Position numbers and translations under genes: made by a program. The notes under the pieces are model-generated. The model made no database searches, was not told where the DNA came from, and saw only the letters and a list, made by a program, of their open reading frames with translations. Source: Massilia timonae CCUG 45783 (GTDB lineage: Bacteria > Pseudomonadota > Gammaproteobacteria > Burkholderiales > Burkholderiaceae_D). Taken from it: a DNA stretch of 64,000 nt. The DNA lies in the NCBI RefSeq assembly GCF_000315425.1, contig NZ_JH992923.1:817113-881112 (forward strand), in the 5' to 3' direction. This document shows, piece after piece, positions 61,860-64,000 of the stretch; positions within the stretch are counted from its first letter, which is position 1; the number at the start of each line of letters is the position of its first letter.

Positions 61860-62726
61860 ATGCATTCGATACCTCTTCCTAGTCACCGCTGGATTTACGA
61901 AGCCTGGAGTCGCAAAACATCAGTACTTGGAGGAATTCTGGCAGTCGTATCGCTTTCCCTCGCGCATTACGCTGGCTTTTTGATGCAAGTTCCCCTGCAG
62001 ATTGTGGCGGTTGCTGGTATGCCGCTGGCCCAAGGCGTAACTGCAACCTTTCTCTTTTATGTATTTTTTTGCGCAGTTGTTGCGCGAGTGTTTACGTCAA
62101 TTCTTCAGCTTATCGGTCTCCCATTCCTCGCAATCAGCGATCGACTTGATCCCGGGTTGCGTCGAAAAATGGACTGGAAGCATCAGCGCCGCTTCGTTCG
62201 AACGCATAGCCAGACTATAAAGTGGGAGGGATTCGCTTGGATTATATTCCAAGCAGTTATGTTCCTATTCATGATGTTGGCGACATATGTGAAATTCGCT
62301 GTCACATGGGCTTCTGGAATTGGGCTTATCATATCTGTATTGCTTATCGTTCTATCTGGTCTTGTCCGCGCTGGGTTCTTTCTTCAGCCAAGGCCCCGGA
62401 TTTTTATTCGTAAGATGAGAATGCGGCCTGCGCGTTCTGCGCGCGCTGCAGCTGCTGCATTTGTGACCATCACTGCCGCCTTAATTGTTGTGGCGTTTTT
62501 CATGGGAAGCATGCGCGCGAGTTTATTGCGAGATCAGGCTGCGCATGCGGTCGTAACAAAAGAGTTCAGCGGTGACGCCACTGTGATTGCAAGCTCTGAA
62601 GGGGCGCTTTTGTTATTTCAGAAGAAGGATGATGAACGCCGTTATATCTATTCTTCACCTGAATTTACTGCGTCGATGGAGAGTAAGAACGTATTCACGC
62701 CAATCGGAGTCAGGAAGGAGCGCTAG
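61860..62726 (+). CDS. Unknown membrane protein in AT-rich DNA
   Basis: The 288-residue protein has five or six hydrophobic segments (VLGGILAVVSLSLAHYAGFL, ATFLFYVFFCAVVARVF, FAWIIFQAVMFLFMMLATYV, GLIISVLLIVLSGLV, AAAFVTITAALIVVAFFM). The soluble C-terminal tail of about 70 residues contains VIASSEGALLLFQKKDDERRYIY. No family was recognised. Base and codon use are visibly AT-richer than in all genes to its left, which suggests acquired DNA. AGGAT precedes the ATG. Confidence 0.68.
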   Translation: MHSIPLPSHRWIYEAWSRKTSVLGGILAVVSLSLAHYAGFLMQVPLQIVAVAGMPLAQGVTATFLFYVFFCAVVARVFTSILQLIGLPFLAISDRLDPGLRRKMDWKHQRRFVRTHSQTIKWEGFAWIIFQAVMFLFMMLATYVKFAVTWASGIGLIISVLLIVLSGLVRAGFFLQPRPRIFIRKMRMRPARSARAAAAAFVTITAALIVVAFFMGSMRASLLRDQAAHAVVTKEFSGDATVIASSEGALLLFQKKDDERRYIYSSPEFTASMESKNVFTPIGVRKER

Positions 62727-62784
62727 CAAGGCCCAGCAGTCTCTCGGCAAGAATATATGAACTCTATTTGCAATTGCGATCAAG

Positions 62785-63905
62785 TGTTAACACTGGCTAC
62801 TAAGTGTCAAGTCCCGCCTGTTCATAAACCCGCTTAACGAATAATTCCGGCCGTTTTTGCTGCCATTCTTTGAGCGCGAGGATGGGCGTCTTTGCATCGA
62901 GTGCACGCTGCGGAATGTGGTGGTTGTATAGCTTCAAATAGTTCATCAATGTGGTCTGCAAATCGGCACGGCTGTCGAAGCGGGTCTGCTGCAGCAATTC
63001 ATTGATGCGACCGTTGAAACGCTCGACCATGCCGTTCGTCTGCGGGTGCCGCGGCGGCGCCAGACGGTGCTCGGCAGGCAGTGCGGCACAAGCCACGTCG
63101 AAGGCGTGCTGGCCGCTTGGCTTTTTGTCTTTGGTGGCGAAACGGTCGGTAAATTGCGAGCCGTTGTCGGTCAGGATCTTGCTGATCTTGATGGGCGAGG
63201 CCAGCTTCAAGCGGCGCAGGAAATCGACGCTGCTCTTGTCGGTCATGTCGCCGTAGATGTGCATGAAGACCCAGCGGGTAGCGCGGTCGATGGCGACGAA
63301 CAGGTAGCGGCGCGAGGTCTCGTCCGGCATCTGCGGCAGGTACTTGATGTCGATATGAATAAAGCCTGGTTCGTAGTCTTTGAAGGTCTTCTTGGGAGCG
63401 ATCGTTTCGCCCTCGGCCTTCGGGATCACGTCTTCAAGACGCGACATGCCTTCGCGCTTGAGCAGGCGTGCAATGCCTGATCGAGAAACGTCGGGATTGA
63501 TGTACTGCCGCGTGATGAACAGCAGATCATCGAGGGGCAAGTAGAGCGACTGGCGCAGCGCGAGCACGATGGCTTCCTGCGCTGCGCTCAAGGTCGTATG
63601 CAGCGTGTGGGCACGGTGCGAGCGGTCCTGCACGTCGTCCCGCTTGAGCCATTTCCGGGCGGTCGGGCGGCTGATGTTGAAAACCTTCGCGGCCTGTCGG
63701 TCGGATAGGCCCGAATCCTTGATCTCCTGTCGGATTTTCGGGGTGGTACGGGCTTGCGGGTGAATGCGTGAACTCATGCTGCCAACTCCTCCTGGTGCGA
63801 TTGAATGCCGGGACTGCTGAATCCAGCAATCAAGTCGTCGAGCATAGCCTTTGCACGGAACAAAGGCCAGCTACGACGAGGAAAATGATCGCACGGAACT
63901 AAACA
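62785..63905 (-). mobile_element. IS481-family insertion sequence
   Basis: The transposase (62800-63777) nearly fills the element. The right end is set at 63905 by the abrupt stop of the IS256 homology and reads TGTTTAGTTCCGTGC inward on the minus strand. The proposed left end TGTTAACAC (62785-62793) agrees only in its first bases, so it is uncertain. No target duplication was found. GCACGGAAC occurs twice near the right end (63853 and 63891), 38 bases apart, which may be transposase sites. Confidence 0.65.
62800..63777 (-). CDS. IS481-family transposase (DDE/rve integrase core)
   Basis: The 325-residue protein has an N-terminal HTH (SDRQAAKVFNISRPTARKWLKRDD) and an rve core with the DDE triad: Asp in FIHIDIKYLPQMP, Asp in LTDNGSQFTDRF and Glu in GMVERFNGRINELL. 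A C-terminal YNHHIPQRALDAKTP follows. Full length and intact, so it may be active. It ends close to the left edge of the element. Confidence 0.93.
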   Translation of the reverse strand: MSSRIHPQARTTPKIRQEIKDSGLSDRQAAKVFNISRPTARKWLKRDDVQDRSHRAHTLHTTLSAAQEAIVLALRQSLYLPLDDLLFITRQYINPDVSRSGIARLLKREGMSRLEDVIPKAEGETIAPKKTFKDYEPGFIHIDIKYLPQMPDETSRRYLFVAIDRATRWVFMHIYGDMTDKSSVDFLRRLKLASPIKISKILTDNGSQFTDRFATKDKKPSGQHAFDVACAALPAEHRLAPPRHPQTNGMVERFNGRINELLQQTRFDSRADLQTTLMNYLKLYNHHIPQRALDAKTPILALKEWQQKRPELFVKRVYEQAGLDT

Positions 63906-64000
63906 GGTAGGCAAAGAAGGGAATCACCTGCTGCCACTGGCGCCGCCACATTGCAGCCACGGTCGGAAACTTAGTGCCCCATGGACCTTCCGCAAACGCG
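63906..64000 (-). pseudogene. IS256-family transposase fragment truncated by the IS481 end
   Basis: Read on the minus strand from 63999 the frame gives AFAEGPWGTKFPTVAAMWRR, then a segment ending VIPFFAY. This is the conserved region just before the PPExRxxIYTTNAIES motif of IS256/mutator transposases. The homology stops at the tyrosine codon (63907-63909), exactly where the IS481-type end begins, so the 3' part of the gene is missing here. The 5' part is outside the window. Confidence 0.78.

Noticed and set aside
62727..62784. Second half of the IS256 transposase on the left side of the IS481 element
   Set aside because: Translation of both strands here gives stops and no YTTNAIES-like motif, so the fragment is one-sided.
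1..64000. tRNA, rRNA, riboswitch or CRISPR array
   Set aside because: No TTCGA-type T-loop with matching acceptor stems, no rRNA sequence and no regularly spaced repeats were seen in the intergenic regions, all of which are under 300 bases.

Overview
The window is GC-rich, densely coded DNA that looks like a betaproteobacterial chromosome, most likely from the Oxalobacteraceae (Massilia, Duganella or Telluria type). That assignment is inferred from gene content and order (hemN-ccoI-ccoS-ccoNOQP-ccoG-ccoH, an Fnr next to a cyanide-insensitive bd oxidase, a DUF3305/DUF3306 formate dehydrogenase cluster) and not from a marker gene. No rRNA, tRNA or CRISPR array was seen.

Bases 1-14800 form a low-oxygen respiration block: a tandem-domain universal stress protein (cut by the window edge), a YdjM-like membrane protein, an Aer-like energy-taxis receptor, oxygen-independent coproporphyrinogen dehydrogenase HemN, a SafE/TauE-type membrane protein, the cbb3 assembly factors CcoI and CcoS, a DksA/TraR-type protein, cbb3 oxidase CcoNOQP, and CcoG and CcoH. 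Four Fnr/Anr-type palindromes (TTGAT-N4-ATCAA or one mismatch) lie in front of the stress protein, the receptor, hemN and ccoN. An Fnr protein with the four cluster cysteines and the E-xx-SR recognition residues is encoded in the same window at 29323-30084.

Bases 14750-30100 are mixed housekeeping and accessory genes: a BASS/ACR3-like transporter, an S41 peptidase and a DUF885 protein divergent from it, a TonB-dependent siderophore receptor behind a Fur box and a good sigma-70 promoter, a metallophosphoesterase, PBP1A, a PRISE-type short-chain reductase, an outer-membrane protein, and an fnr-araC-EamA gene string.

Bases 30300-42360 hold two respiratory operons. The first is cioAB plus a 42-residue DUF2474 subunit. 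The second is a large formate dehydrogenase operon: TorD-like chaperone, Tat mini-protein, FdhA, FdhB, small lipoprotein, cytochrome b subunit, two uncharacterised exported proteins, DUF3305, DUF3306 and a poly-ferredoxin. Many of its genes overlap by ATGA, which indicates translational coupling.

Bases 42460-56640 carry an acyl-CoA synthetase, a VOC protein, a SET-domain methyltransferase, nicotinate phosphoribosyltransferase, a DUF4019 protein, a yellow/SMP-30-like protein, topoisomerase IB, a CPA1 Na+/H+ antiporter, a GGDEF-EAL protein, a hybrid histidine kinase, and a class I aminotransferase homologue in which the PLP lysine is replaced by glutamine.

Bases 56800-61640 are a four-gene catabolic operon: a fused FAD monooxygenase/old-yellow-enzyme, an enoyl-CoA hydratase, an acyl-CoA dehydrogenase and a RidA. 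It resembles aerobic 2-aminobenzoyl-CoA (anthranilate) or salicylyl-CoA degradation. The operon stops at a visibly AT-richer segment (about 61650-62790) with an orphan membrane protein. After that come an IS481-family element and, at the right edge, an IS256-family transposase gene cut off exactly at the IS481 end.
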